Source: Brienomyrus brachyistius
Taxonomy: Eukaryota; Chordata; Actinopteri; Osteoglossiformes; Mormyridae
Direction of reading: 5' to 3'
NCBI RefSeq assembly: GCF_023856365.1
Contig: NC_064545.1
Location: 1,054,001-1,118,000, forward strand
Length of the DNA: 64,000 bases
In this document: piece by piece, positions 1 to 13,490 of the stretch
Layout: each line of letters opens with the position of its first letter
How positions within the stretch are numbered: the first letter of the stretch is position 1
Program-made: the position numbers and the translations under genes
The notes under the pieces: generated by a model
What the model saw: only the letters and a program-made list of their open reading frames with translations
Told to the model about the DNA's origin: nothing
The model's database searches: none

Positions 1-2498
1 AACACCCAGACATCTCGCACAAACATGTTCTGTAGTCACAACTCAAACCAAACACAAACTGATTTCTAAAAGTTTTACCTACAACGATAAATAAACTCGA
101 ACTGTAAGCAAACTGGCGATCACAGACATAATAATGTGAATTTCCCTTGGCATTATTTCGGAGACTTCTGGTCCTGGTCAACCACGTTATTTTGAAAGCT
201 CTACCCCTTGGCGTCAGTCATTTGAAATGTTGTCTGAATCGGTTCAGTGGCCACTTCGTTTGGTCAACTTTGCCCACGCCACCTGTAGTTTACCCAGTAA
301 AATTTTAAACCATTTCAAAACAGATAAAAAAAAAACAGTGGCAAATAAATAAAACAGTGGAGGAAGGTGATTTTTAAAATAGGGCGAGGCCCACTGGACA
401 GCTGGCAGCATGACAAAAAAAATGTCTTTTTTTCGTACTTTAGTAGGCCAGCAGCTTATAGGTAAATTCTGCTCTCCTTCATCAAAGCACTTTAGAATGA
501 AATCAACATTAGCTGCAGAGTCTGCCATGTTGTTCTAAGCCTCTAGCACAGCTTGAACACACACAATGTTATTATAAAACTAACTACCAAACTAGTCTTT
601 TAAAAAAGACTGAAATTGAAAATTAAACAAATGATCAAACTCAAAATGCAGTAGTAACTGCTTTACTTACAATATTTACAAATGCAAATGGATAAAAATG
701 ACATGTTGAATGACAAAATATCACTCTCGGTTTCAACGAAAGGCACTACTACATGCAATAGAAGGAATGAATATTGCGAGTCAATACTGTCGATGTTACA
801 TTGATGTTACTCGTAGTAAATCCTGTCTTGTGCAGAGAAGCCTGGCTTCCAAGCAGGTATAAAAGACTCCAAGTCTATCTGTCAATTAATGTTACCTAAG
901 CAAAACCCATAGCTGTGTTTAAATGTAGCCTTAGAAGGGTGCAGCCCCTGAATTCGTACACAGTCTATGTATGGAGCTCACAGACTCCCAGACAAGCACG
1001 GCATCCAGGCGGCTTCTGATAACACATCAACGAAGCATACTGTCCAATAAGCTTCCATCTATTCTCCATTTAGACAAAGCATGCAAGAATATTCCATAGA
1101 CTTTCATTGAAGCATGGCATTAATGGTTGCCTATTGGCTGTCTTTTCCTGGATTCAAAGGGACAATTATAATCAATGCGGTGGTTCAATTAGCCAGACAG
1201 ATTGCACCTTTAATCACAAATAAAAAGAATATGCATTAATACATTGACTAATTCAATTCCTTTGCCAATTTTATGGGGGGAGCCGAGCTGCCTGTGTAGT
1301 CTTAGAGCAACTGCAGGTAAAATAAAAGCACAAAAAGTGCCTTATCTGTGTGTAAATGTAGTATGTTTTGTTAATTCCATTCCTGGCTTTGCATCCTTTG
1401 TTTTAAAGGTCATTCCAGGCAATTCCCAGTTATGTTATTCATGCAACCAAACAAGAAGTACACAGTCCGACTCACAGCCATATTGAAATGCTAGCAAATT
1501 TTATTAATATTTTTAGTTAAGTGGCTTTATGTCTGGATCATGTTTTTTAATTGGAAACTTGTGTACTACGATTATTAAGTCAGTTCTGGCTGGATTTTTT
1601 TATGGCATGATGGTTCTTATTGAAATTTTTGAAGTCTGGAAACCAGCAGCCATTCCGGAAACAGGTGGGGGCAGGATAGAGCTGGATGTGAAATTTAGCA
1701 GATACATGGAATGGCTGAGGTGCTCCTGAGGAGAGGGTCGGGAACCAAAGTGGTGTTGTTCTAGCCATCGAGCAAGACATCGGTAACTTTTTGGAGAACA
1801 GGAGAAACTCTTGTTCTCTTACAATGTGTTCTTGGTCGTGTATTGTATCCTAATGTTAAATTGTGGTTTTTCTAAGTAAATGTACACTGATTTCCCAAAG
1901 AAATAACTTTAAACATTTCCTTTGACTGCTTAAGACTTTTTGCATAGTGCTGATTATGACCCATGTATGAATCTCTTAAATGAAATGAAAATCTCTTAAA
2001 TCTCTGTAGTGAAAAGCCTTTCAAGGCCCTGCTTTGATCAAATGTTGACCCACAATCCAACCCACAAACACAGATTTGATTGCTGCAGCCATAAAGTTCA
2101 TGCTGGACTAAAAAGAGAAGTCTGACAGTTCAAAACTTTAGATGCTCACCTCAATAGAAAAGATTTCGCTCTGCATGTGCAGCGCTTGGAAAAATCAGAA
2201 AAACAGCCCAGTTCACTGAATCAAGTGTTTTGCAGTGATGGTTCAAAGTGAAGAGAGCTTTATCCTACAGCCTATCCTTCTGGCTTATAAGGGTTATACA
2301 CAAAATATTATAAGGTTTAAGGTGTATGGTCGTTAGAATCTGGCATTCAGTGTCAATTTTTCACAACACATTACATTGGTAACTGAAGGACATTGTTGAT
2401 CTTTTGCACTACATAGATATGCTGCACCAAGTTTTTAAGAAGTATTAGTTTTTCTTGTTGTTTAATAGAACTTTTCAACACCAATTTGCAAAGGATTA
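1..2498. other. AT-rich intergenic DNA
   Basis: No gene supported. A 94-codon minus-strand frame at 244-528 begins MADSAANVDF in a good Kozak context, but it has no family match, no clear splice sites and no neighbouring exons. Confidence 0.6.
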
Positions 2499-2506
2499 TA
2501 CTAGAA

Positions 2507-2618
2507 CAGGGGTCTCCAACTCCGGTCCTGGAGAGCTACCGTCCAGCAGGTTTTCTATCCTACCTGGCTTCTGATGAGCCACACCTGTTCACAGGTAAAT
2601 ACCAGGAGGAGACCCCTG
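2507..2618. mobile_element. Non-autonomous hAT element, family A (short copy)
   Basis: 112 bp with inverted ends CAGGGGTCTCC and GGAGACCCCTG, flanked by perfect 8-bp duplications TACTAGAA at 2499-2506 and 2619-2626. Inverted CAGGGG ends and 8-bp target duplications are diagnostic of the hAT superfamily. It carries no coding sequence. A longer relative is at 21451. Confidence 0.9.
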
Positions 2619-2626
2619 TACTAGAA

Positions 2627-4007
2627 TAAAGGACAGCTACCTCATTCAGGTTTCACGGACCCCCAGTTTATGCATTGAATAACGTAATAGCAAAAACAGT
2701 TACACCTAGAAGCAGAAGAGTCACCATTCAAAATCCTAATAATATAGAATTAAGAGCCTCCTTATCAAATATCCACTCTAAAAGAGCATTTTACTGCTAA
2801 TTGTGTTGAATCTATAAACCACTGAATGAGTGAACCTCTACTTCACTTATGAAAACTTTTGAGTGTATGCCATACAATGTAAATTATGCAAGTTTTATAA
2901 GTAATCTTTCCAGTTACCAACACAGACATTTTGGCAGTACCTCAATTTTATGTAGAAAAATGCATGCATTGGGTTTTGAATTGTACAGTGATTTTACTCA
3001 ATATGGATACTTGAAAGTAACTACATCATTCACACTAATTATCTAGCACGGACAACATTATAAATACAATTCAGTGCATGATTTGCATGGTGATAGTCTG
3101 TTTACAGTAACATTATTTCATTAAGTATTTGTTAAGAACATTATTCCGCCATTAGCAGTTCATATTGTAAGTTTGACAGTATGCCAATAATGGATGTTAG
3201 CTTGAAGACTTAATTAATGTTATGTATTAGCTTTTGTGAGGCTGTAATACTAAGAGCAAATAAACTCGGGATTATATTTTGCTTGCATTCCCAATTTTGT
3301 AAATATTTTACTGCTTTGTTCCCGATTTAAAATTGAACTCTGCACCCCAATTTAAAAAAATCAACAGCTATAAAGGCGGCAGTATGAGCCGCAGGAGTCA
3401 GTCTATGGCAGCTGTAGACCTTCCTGTTTCTGCCATCTGCTTATATTCGAGCACAAGCCTCATTAATTATTCATGAGCGCCTCTCATTCTGTCTTACACC
3501 TATGACACTGAAGAGATGAACCTCAAATACGATGAATAAACGGCACCCTCTAAAGGCACAGCAGAAACAGAAGCTCCAGCATGTACGGACCTTTCACATT
3601 AAATCAGTGCCAGAACACAAGGGACAGGCCTCCAGAGAAAGACCCCACCTTGGTCAGGTGGACTCAGATTTTGTACCATAGACGTTCTTGGAGTCCAGGT
3701 GCAGGCGACAGAGGCTCTGGACACTGACTTTCCCATGCATGTTCCTCCACACTGCAATGCAGCTTCATCCACTGCCAGTACACCATCCTCTCTTTGTCAA
3801 TCCCCCAATCCAATATGACAGTTCCTTTTAGGGCTACATGTTATTACAAAATGTCAACAATCATGACGTGATTTTTTTTTGTGATAAATACTGCAATAGT
3901 TATATAGCAAAAAAAAAAAATTCTAGAAAATAATTAAAAAAATAATTCTAGAACTTCTCACAGGCTGTATTGGCAGATGAGTTTCCATGTTTCCGTGACT
4001 TGCGAGG
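2627..4007. other. Intergenic DNA, possible conserved noncoding patch
   Basis: No gene. Around 3440-3560 is a non-repetitive stretch with CATTAATTATTCATGAG-type homeodomain sites; conservation cannot be judged here. Confidence 0.4.
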
Positions 4008-4230
4008 ACAACCCTGTTGAAAAAAACCCGCTAAAAACCAGCTTCTGCTGGTATCGGGGTTTTTCTGGTCATGTCCCACCTCTCGCTGCTCTTTGATGGT
4101 TTAGCTGGGTGGGTCACCAGTTGGTCATGTTGATGTGGCTAGTTTATCAAGCTGGTCCAATTGACCAATTAAACCATCAAACCATCATGCGAAACCATAT
4201 TTTAAGCTGGTCAACTGGAGAGCGCATACA
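4008..4230. repeat. Degenerate interspersed repeat with GCTGGT/ACCAGC palindromes
   Basis: It starts ACCCTGTTGAAAAAAACC and contains repeated ACCAGC and GCTGGT units in both orientations, a style seen in fish miniature DNA transposons. The right end and target duplication are not clear. Confidence 0.45.
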
Positions 4231-4946
4231 GAACTCGTGCAAATCACATGCGTTAAACTTTATAATGTGTTTTTTTATACATGTACTAGATAATCTTGAA
4301 AATAAACAATCATTTAGTAATGTCCAGACATGTGTGGGAAAAAAACCTGATCTCAATCTAGCAGATCCTCACAATGGGAGAACTGCAGGTATGATGTGAG
4401 AGTTATGTTGATATCAATATATATATATATATATAAAATCCCTTAAATATAAAATCTTATATCTGACAGACTATTCTGTATAGAATAGTCATGGAAAATG
4501 AGAACCATACAAGTTTTCCTTTTGTAAAACAGCAAATAAGTTGTAGCATGTGTTTGATTAAATTTCTCTTAACATCACACATTCTGCAATGTGATTATCG
4601 TGCATGTGCACATCACAATGACACTGTCTTCTTTACTGTAATTCCTCACATATACCGCAGCCTGTTCAGTTAGCCTGTTTAGCTTTGTAGTTTCCAAAGA
4701 TTTCATAGAAATCGACCAATCCGTTTTCATTATACCTGCTTTTCCAGGACAGATTAACTGCAGGATGGTGCCTAGATGCATGGTCTTCAGTGAACAGTGA
4801 CCCTTCCCTTGGCTCAGTCTTGAGCTCTATCAGATCAGCTGCACCCATATACACGGAGCCCAGCACCTGCACGGCCTCAAGGTGCTGCGCAGACGTTCCT
4901 ACTACAGCCCTAAAGGCATGTGATCAGGTTATTTAGAGTTAATGTG

Positions 4947-5086
4947 CGGTGAGTGTGCGCCCTGTGTGACTGAGTCCGCATGCAGAGCGTCCCCTGCCTG
5001 GTGGCACGCTACATGGAATGGGCTCCAGACTCAGTGTGATCTTCAACTGGCTATGCATTATGGATGGATGGATGGATGGATGGATG
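4947..5086 (+). repeat. 3' fragment of a GATG-tailed SINE, with (GGAT)n
   Basis: Diverged copy of the 3' part of the SINE seen complete at 20221-20559 (CCCTGTG, GCGTCCCCTGCCT and GGGCTCCAGACTC blocks in order), ending in (GGAT)6 at 5062-5086. Confidence 0.6.
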
Positions 5087-6590
5087 TACTAGGATCTCCC
5101 TAAATGCTGACAGTGACAGATGATGCCATCAAACCCCCAGCAATCTGGCACCCTTAATCACCTATTTAATGATGATTGCCGATTTCAGGCTTCCGGCATA
5201 CAGTATAGCTCTAACCATTTGAATTAACCCGATTTGCAAATATTATGCAGATTCACTCTTGCATTAGTCAGATGTGTAAAACTGTAAGCAAGCCCGTTTG
5301 ATAACTGGGGGGGGGGTTGTTTAAAATGCTGCCCAGCTCCCGAATGTTGATCTCCAGAAAGAACACGGTAAACAAACAGCATGAACTCAGAAATGAGCCC
5401 ATAGTGTGAGGGGCTGCGTAAATGACTGCTTACTTATTAGAGCTTGAGCAAACTGCGGAAAAAAAAGCAAAAAATAAAAAAATTTAATATACATACATTT
5501 AAATAAAGATGTAGTTAATTATAGAACAAGAAAAGCAAACATTTTGATTGGATTGACGTGAGGTTTAACTTGTGATTAATCAGAGCCTCAGGCTCTTTGC
5601 ACGCATTATCCTCATGTTACCAATTTACATATGAAATTACAGAGGCTCACCAACAAGAAACATTACAATTTCTATCACTGACCTGAGTATAAGCACAAGT
5701 GACGGTTTTTTTCAACCATATTTTTTGCCGCTGAATGTCTGTTTCCAAAATATTATTTCACGTAAAATAAAGAGCATGTGAAACACAAATCGGCTGCGCC
5801 GCATTAGGAGGCTGCGATCCTGCTCCCTTAACATCTGCATTCCTAACAAAAGGCCTTTGTCAGCTGTACGCACCAGCTAATAAGCTATGCGGGCATAAAT
5901 CCCATTATGATATTGCTTTTACTGCAGGAGGAACAGCAAGGCTGCAGTTTCCGGAAAATCTTACTCAGCTACAATTAAGGGGCCGTTAGGAACTTCTCCC
6001 AGTCTTCCTGCCCCTCTGACGGCACAGGGCAGGATTTTCCCTCCGCCTGTTCATTATCGTCAATAAGTCAACTACACCCCCTCTCTCATCGGCACATTGG
6101 CCATGCTAGGCACGCTCCCCTTCTGCAGTGTAAACCAATTTCACTTCTCTGCTGCAAGATGCTATTGAGCAACGCCCTGGGACTACAAGTCAGTCTGAAT
6201 GGGAATGATTTATGGGAAAGAGCGGAATCTCCGCGTCCGTTCGGAGCGCTCTGCAGTATAACATAAACTCATTTATATTCCATATTGCCGTGCTGCTGTA
6301 CTTAATATTCTCCTCAGTCCTCGGTGTCTATCTTATGCTGAATTTCACGGCATTAAGGTAAATGTTGCCCAGAGGTCTCAAGACAAGAAAAACAATAACA
6401 ACAAAAACAAACAAACTAATCACACCACATTACCTCAAAACATAAAAGGCAGGTATATGATGAAAACCTGCAGGTGGGTTTTAGTTACTGGGGAGAGTGT
6501 TTGTGGTGCATTTGCTCGGCCAGAAGTGTGTTTAACCTGATATTTTTAAACCTGTTACATGAACGAATCAATGAACCAATTAATCAATCA
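5087..6590. other. Intergenic DNA, possible conserved noncoding patch at 5760-6370
   Basis: No gene. The 5760-6370 stretch is free of repeats, has balanced composition and holds SOX-like AACAAAAGG and homeodomain-like TAATTA/CATTA sites. It might be regulatory; the sequence alone does not prove it. Confidence 0.35.
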
Positions 6591-6725
6591 ATCATTCAAT
6601 CCATCCACCCATCTGCTATACCTATTCTGTCCTATTTGGGTCATGGGATTCCGGAGCCAATCCTGCAAACTACGGGAGCGAGGCAGAGAAAAATCCAGAA
6701 TGGAGCTTCAACCCATCTCAGGGGG
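6590..6725 (-). repeat. Decayed SINE 3' end, reverse orientation
   Basis: CATCCACCCATCTGC followed by TCATGGGATTCCGGAGCC and GAGCGAGGCAGAG, the reverse complement of the GATG-tailed SINE 3' end, strongly diverged. Confidence 0.55.
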
Positions 6726-9384
6726 TTAAATGAATAATGAATTTAAATATCAGAATGTATTTTTAAGACTCAACAAAACTTGCAGCTATGTGTGCGCCTA
6801 TATCTTAGTGATTGTGCGCTCATAGAGATTAACATCTTCACAATTCAGTTTTTCTGAAGCAGCCCTTTCGCCGTGTTTCTGTCTCGCTGCATCTGGCGTT
6901 CCTGTTCTGTTTTAGCTCTGCGTGGCTGCCCCGAATTCCTGTTGCTATGTAAACATTCCCCCTACATGACGGTGATACGCTCGCTCGCAGTTGCATGACA
7001 TGCAGATGGTGAGATGCGGAGGGAAAACACTGAAGAGGCAGCGCTTGTCTCACGCCTTGCAACAGAAAAGAGAAAGTGATTTTGACCCAAATCTACATAG
7101 CAGCACGGCGGGCATGTTTCCATTTACATTATATTGTAGCGTATTCCCATGAATGCTGAGAACTGTGTACTGTAACTATCCTGTGCAGCACATGGATGGT
7201 CAGCTTTGTTTTGTCTGCAATGATCCCACAAGAGGACCTCCGAGAAATGAGAAGATGCTGCAGTTCTGGGTAAGGCCACTGTCAGCAGGCACCACCTGAA
7301 CTTTAAAAGGGTGTCCGTCAGGACAGGGGTCTGTCAGCAGGCAGATCGATAAGCCCTTAGATGCTTTGTTTCGTTAAACATTCCCCATTCCATCAAAAGG
7401 TTTGAGGGATCTAGCCCTGCTTTACCGAGGAGGTCATATTAACCAAAACGCCTCCACCCTCCATCCCACAACTAGCACACAAGTAGCACTTTCATGCCAA
7501 ATTGTCTAATTGGCTGCAAAAATCCTTTTGAGAGGAAAAAAAATGTTAGGTTAATAAGGCAAGGGCAGGATTGTGGAGAGAAGTGTACTAGGAAATTGCG
7601 CACCCTCCCGCTGAGCAGTGCCAGGGGACGTTGCAGACCCAGATGCGGTCCAGTGAAGAGAAGCAGGCCTGTTCGGAATTCCGGCACACGTGCAAAATGT
7701 AAGGATTACAATTCCCTTGACGAAATCGTCTCAGCTCTCAGGAGGGAAAGGTATGCTTCAACAACTCCAATGTGAAGAACGTTTCCAAAACGTAAAGGTG
7801 AAAGAGGCAGGTTTTCATTCGCGACAGATTCATGTAAATCACTGCGCTCATCCTGTTTCGGAGGGAGAAAGGAGCACAATTTGCCCACTCAGTCCAGCTG
7901 CTGGAAATTCTGCTCCACTTCTGTTTTAACAGCCCTGACCGGAGATTATTATAGCAAACCACAATGCTAGAACGCAAACTGAAAAGAATTACGCCTAAGA
8001 ATTACACCTTATTATAGACTATAGATATAGATCATACATGTTAACTATTCCTCCACTGAAAGTTATAACGAAGATATTCTCCATTGCAGTAGGAAAAAAC
8101 GATGTAACTCTCTCCGGATTCCCAATCAGCAACTCAATGTTACAACAGAAAAGTTTAATCAATGCTTGAGAAAAGAGTAAAAGAACAAAACAAGAAAAGT
8201 AACATTAAGGGGAGACTAAAGAATGTGACATTCCCGGTGTGCGAAAGGGAGTTATTGTCTTTCCTTGTTGCATTGCAAGGTCCATTGTGATCGAGCTCAG
8301 AGGACGCTTTTTTCCTTTTTCCCTCGGGAGGGGGGTAAGGAATGTGGAGAAACTCAGGTATCCACAGAGAAGATGCTGGTTTAAAGAAAGAAAAAAAAAA
8401 TCTGCCTTTGATGTAAAAAATACCAGCTTGGGCTTTGTTGCTTTGATGGGAAAATGTCAGCAAAGAGCAAGCTAATTGTTGCTGTAATCTCCATGGAATG
8501 TCAGATAGCACATAGGCAAACACGCAGATTTTTTTGACAGAAGCCCGGGAAAAACTTGAGCTCTTACACAAATAGTCTGTGTTTTTGCAAATTTCTAAAT
8601 GTTTCAGACTGCTGGTGGTTGTTACTTGCCTTGTCTTGTTGAAATTAAAAAAGGCCTTTTGAGACTTCTATGACATCACCATATTAAGGCCTCACAGGTC
8701 AGTAAGACCTGATATTAAAACATACAAACAATTTCAGGGTTTCGAAATGACACATTTTTTTTTGCTGAATGTTTGGTTAAGCTTTGTTTCTGTACCAGAA
8801 AGCTAATTTCATATTTTAATGTCCATATATTGGCCTAGTTTCACAGTTAAGTCTTTACGTTTAACTGTGAAGTTTTCAGTGCTTAAATATTACAGCACAG
8901 AATCAATGTCATTCTTCATGAATCTCTGTTAGATCTACTTAACGTTCAGCAAGCGCACAACCAGCACAACTGGAGAAAACCCTCCTTCACGCCTACTGTG
9001 GAAACATACATTTGGATTTAGCAAATGCTTTAACCACCTCCTTCCAGTGACATGATGACATCATGGAGTCCATGTGCAAAAGTCACGTTGATGTCGCAGC
9101 GTGAGAATGTGTTACTCCATGCATTTCATATCCTGCGATATAATATCCTTTTGCTTATGCTTTTAAAAATGAGGACTAAATACACAGATGCCATTTGTGA
9201 AACATTTTCAAACCTTCCTTTTTCAGAGTAAAGCATTTGAACCGCTGTTGGACACAGTCCTCCATGCCGATAAGAACATGAAAAGAAAGAAAACGCACTC
9301 ATCCTCATTTCGCTGCTGCACTTGGAACTAATTAAGCGTTATACCTGATAGTGTTGCATGCCTTACGCCTCACGTTTTTGCTAA
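6726..9384. other. Intergenic DNA
   Basis: No gene or repeat family recognised. Several open frames up to 138 codons (8155-8571, minus) look random: no domain, no codon bias, phenylalanine runs from poly-T. Confidence 0.6.
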
Positions 9385-9453
9385 TTGGGAGCTGGGATGG
9401 AGCAAAAATGTGGACCGTCTGTGGGCCCCTGTGGACCGGATTAGAAAACACTG
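9385..9453. repeat. Partial hAT element, family B (one end)
   Basis: GAGCAAAAATGTGGACCGTCTG leads to a degraded end AAAACACTG, matching the right half of the elements at 49704-49863 and 59402-59560. The left half is missing or decayed. Confidence 0.55.
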
Positions 9454-10851
9454 CCATTCATCAGGGGACTGGAATTAATATCGTAAAAGTGCCTTGTAAT
9501 GATATGGAGTTATTTATATCAACTGCAATGCAAAGTGGAGACAGCCATACACACACTCACACTGAGCCTTCAAATTGCTGATACTGAAGGAAACACTTTG
9601 TCTTAACTATTTTTGGCCTTGTTCTGGGAGACAGGGGTAACAAAGCACACAAAATGTAACCATAGTTATAAATTTACAATATTGTAATCACGAAGTATCA
9701 GCATTCCCTTCTTCCCTCTCCATCATTTCAGAATTACCTTTGTTTACGCGTAATAGCAGTGTCCAAAAATAAAGTTGGGACTCACACTAAATATAAAAAC
9801 ATCACAGCACAAGCTCAAATATCATCGCACTTAATAACGTAATGGGCCAGCAAGGATTTCACAGTGCCGCTTCGCTGGGAGTTTGGCTCTGACTGAACAG
9901 ATGTTTGCTTGCTGGTTTATCCAGATATGTGGCAGTAAAAGGATATCAAGTTTAAACAATGCGGAGCTATAAAATGAATTAAGCCATCAGAGTTAATTAA
10001 AAACATCATCGCACCTGTTGTGAAGAGAGGAAAACAAATCGAGAGATGAGCAAACAGAAGCAGCCGCCGCCCCGGGGAATGTGGTATAGGTGGGTAAGAG
10101 AGCAGGCGTGAGCGTTTGTCTCGCAGAGGAATCGCATCGCCTTGACATAAGGAGAGCTAAAAAGATGCCAGAGGAGCTGAGTGCAGACCCAGGCTGGACA
10201 TCATTATCCGAGCACCGCTGGACGGGAGATTTTCCAGGAGCCACTTATTATAGATGAGTCAGACAGCAGTCTCTGTACTGGGGTGAGGCACGCTTCTGTG
10301 GGTCGAGCAGAGCATGGCGTTATTGCCTCATTCCAGACTAACACCGGGCCGCAAACTGGCCACGAGAGACCCGCCGAGTGCAAATCGCAAGCGGAATAAA
10401 CAGCGTAAATATAAATAATGGAATAAATGCGTATCACAGGGAGCATTGCCGGTATCTCGAAGGCCACACCGAGAGAGCTCTCTGAAGCACTCCTGTAGAG
10501 AATATAACCGTGAGCACAAGCGAGGGTGCTGGTCCGTGAGAAAATGGATTGGCTTTTTTCTTGAATTGCTTGCACTGCTGTCATCGTTTGTTGGAGATAA
10601 AGAACACTGAAATATGAATCATTCCCGCGAATTCTCAGCGTAACGCCTATGGCGATCACATGCTTGATTCTATTGATTGAACACTACCGCCTGGAATTAC
10701 ATTACCTCCGTGAACATTATAAATATTGATACAGAATGAAGAACCAACAATGCTTTGAAATAATAAGGTGCCATATGTTATATTCATGTGGTTCTTGGGT
10801 ATTCTGTACAGTTCATAGAATGCTGCGTGCGACTGGTGGACACTGCAATAA

Positions 10852-10856
<5 letters not shown>
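9454..10856. other. Intergenic DNA
   Basis: No gene. The 9990-10640 stretch is less AT-rich than its surroundings and non-repetitive. Its 151-codon minus frame (10204-10659) has no recognisable domain. Confidence 0.55.

Positions 10857-10936
<80 letters not shown>
10857..10936. repeat. (AT)40 microsatellite
   Basis: 80 bp of uninterrupted AT dinucleotide, able to form a cruciform. It produces meaningless YIYI frames on both strands. Confidence 0.98.
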
Positions 10937-10938
<2 letters not shown>

Positions 10939-11668
10939 TTAGAAATGCAAAACAAACAGTTATTACCCAAGACAGATTGTTAGCTCTGCTTTACTTGCCC
11001 TGCTTATGAAGTCCTTGTGTGTCTTTAGTTTCCATTTTTGCAAATACTATAATTACTGCTCTTCTATTCTCAGTGGAGTTATATCCTAATAAACACCTTG
11101 TGAGGAGTGCAGAACACAGAGGAGCAGATTCGAATGAAGTGCTGCTGCCACCAACTGGTGGGTCCTGGAAATACAACATGGTCACCACAGGCATATGTTA
11201 CTATGCATGTTTGCTTTATAAAATGTGCATGCTCATAGTCACAGTTTAACGCTTTGGTGAACCCCCCCCAGACGGGTTTAATTCTTATCTCTCTTTATTG
11301 CAGATCCCTTTGGAATGTATGAGCGCCAGACTGAAGTCAATATTTGTGTTCCTTCTTAGGACATTCAGAAAAAACACAAATGAGACATGAATGCTAACAT
11401 TCTAATATTTAAGGAGTCAGTGTCAAGTAAAGTCAAGGAGACAGAGGAGGTTTGTGGAGATTAAACTGCAAATAGAAGGCAGTCGTAAGTGTTATATTTA
11501 AAAAATAACAGGGAGCAATAATGAAGAATGGTGAAACAGTTCTCCCATTCACTTGAAAAAGCTTAGCATGAGAATGAGTCAGGTAGAGCCTTCTGACTCA
11601 TAAGTAGCATGTGGACCCCACGGAGTGGCCCCTCCTGATCACAGATTGCTGAGACACCCCCTCCCCCC

Positions 11669-11669
11669 A

Positions 11670-11700
<31 letters not shown>
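11669..11700. repeat. (CA)16 microsatellite
   Basis: Perfect CA dinucleotide run after a C-rich stretch. Confidence 0.97.
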
Positions 11701-11703
<3 letters not shown>

Positions 11704-12002
11704 GAAGTGCCCATCTGTCGACGGCTTCCGCCTCATATGACGCCGCTCTCATTGAAGATCACCTGTGCCAGCACACCGGATCGAAACGGACAGGGAAAGG
11801 GCCTTTAATGCTCAGCAGACTGTGGAAAACATTCCCTTTGTCTGGGGGGGGGTGTGTTCAGGGATGTTAGAGGTAATGGCCCGTCTGGATATTATATCTG
11901 CATGTGCAGGCAGCCTACATAATGCAGCTTCTCCAAAACAACTTCTGTATCAGGCAGGGGGTGTTTCCATGGCCGCAAGCCTGCCTGGCCGCTATCGTCT
12001 GA

Positions 12003-12004
<2 letters not shown>

Positions 12005-12033
<29 letters not shown>
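12005..12033. repeat. (CA)14 microsatellite
   Basis: Perfect CA dinucleotide run. Confidence 0.97.
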
Positions 12034-12904
12034 GTCAGTCACAGTCGTTAAATTAGAAAAATGTCCTAATGGCAGAGCTGTATTCTTGTGTCAGGTGGCT
12101 TCTCCCTTTGCAAACACAAAGGCTGCTCACAGCTCTTTCCTTGCTCATATCTCATGTCTTTACAAAGCCTGCTCATAAGCAGAACACTGTTCTCAGCCTG
12201 GCTGTGCTTCTCGGGTGCAAGAAACAAGTGGATTCCTGGAGGTTGTCTGGAATGATCTATATGGACTTCTCAAGCACACTGTCATGAATGTTTACTGCTC
12301 ACGGCGACATCACTGTTCCCCCTTTTCACCCATGGACATTAAAAACACAGTATACACATTTTGGCTTCCTTTTGCTGCTACCACTGTGGAACAAACATCC
12401 GTAGGATCCGTTACAGCAACTGGCAAGAAAACAAGTCGCGACTCATCTTCACCTCATTTTTTATAGCGATCACTATCTTTCAATTGGAGCAAAAGTTGTA
12501 AATCATTAACGACGCACTCACACACACGCACACACCTACTCTGACTTACATTAATTACACCGCTTCATAATGAATAACAATTAAAGCATCATGATCCATT
12601 AATAAGCCATACATGCCGTTTTTCATTCAGCTAACCCAAATCCCCCTGCGCTACCTGGTGGGTGGAGCATTTACAGAAGACGTGTGAGTTACAGTCATTA
12701 TGTTTAGCGATTATTAAGCCTGTTTTAATTAACCTCGCTCCTCAAGCTTATTTCAAGAGGAAGCAGAAGATTAGCTGCGGCAGAGCCCTCTGGGAGATTC
12801 TTACTACCGTCTTTCAGCTGTGTGGTAAGACTACTGCTGAACATCTCAGTCCATTGGGCCAGGGGCTTTGGACTAGTGACATTTTGAGGGCTACCTGGTC
12901 ATTG

Positions 12905-12906
<2 letters not shown>

Positions 12907-12961
<55 letters not shown>
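12907..12961. repeat. (AT)27 microsatellite
   Basis: Perfect AT dinucleotide run. Confidence 0.97.
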
Positions 12962-12964
<3 letters not shown>

Positions 12965-13104
12965 TGATTACCTATACATGCTAGTAAAAAGAGCAATAAA
13001 TACTTTAATAAAACAGGTTTTTTTCTGAGAAATTCCATCCTATTCAATCCTCCTATTATATATTGGGTATATATTTCAAATGATGTTGGATTGAATACCT
13101 TTGC

Positions 13105-13490
13105 CATCCATCCATCCATCCATCCATCCATCCATCCATCCATCCATCCACCACTTATGCAGGGCCAGGTCATGGGGGCAGCGGTCTAAGCAGCAATGCC
13201 CAGACCTGCCTACCCCCAGCCACCTCCTCCAGCTCCCAGGGAGGAATACCAAGGCGTTCCCAGGCCAGCAGAGAGATATAGTCCATCCAGTGTGGGTCTG
13301 CACCAGGGTCTCCTCCGAGTTGGACATGACCAAAACACCTCCCCAGGGAGTCATCCAGGAGGCACCCTACACAGATGCCTAAGTCACCTCAACTGGTTCC
13401 TTTCGATGTGGAGGAGCAGTGGATCTACTCTGAGCTCCTCCTCAATGTTCGAACTCTATTTCTAAGGCTGAGCCCAGTTTCCACCAAATC
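13105..13490 (-). mobile_element. 5'-truncated Rex3-like (RTE clade) LINE 3' end
   Basis: On the minus strand this reads as the 3' end of a fish Rex3/RTE element, including GAGCTC, CTCCTCCACATCGAAAGG and a (GATG)n tail (plus-strand CATC run 13104-13150). It is flanked by perfect 14-bp duplications TTGAATACCTTTGC at 13091-13104 and 13491-13504, which mark both ends exactly. Only the end of the reverse-transcriptase ORF is present, and it is broken. Confidence 0.88.

Larger units (their letters stand above)
10937..13090. other. Intergenic DNA with CA and AT microsatellites
   Basis: Apart from the microsatellites annotated separately, no gene or known repeat was recognised. Confidence 0.55.

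Noticed and set aside
244..528. 94-codon minus-strand frame starting MADSAANVDF
   Set aside because: Good Kozak context but no recognisable family, no neighbouring exons and no splice sites; chance frame is more likely.
8155..8571. 138-codon minus-strand frame
   Set aside because: Phenylalanine/serine-rich from T-rich DNA, no domain, no neighbouring exons.
13104..13150. CATC repeats considered as a CRISPR-like array
   Set aside because: Simple tetranucleotide tail of a retroelement; no spacers, eukaryotic context.
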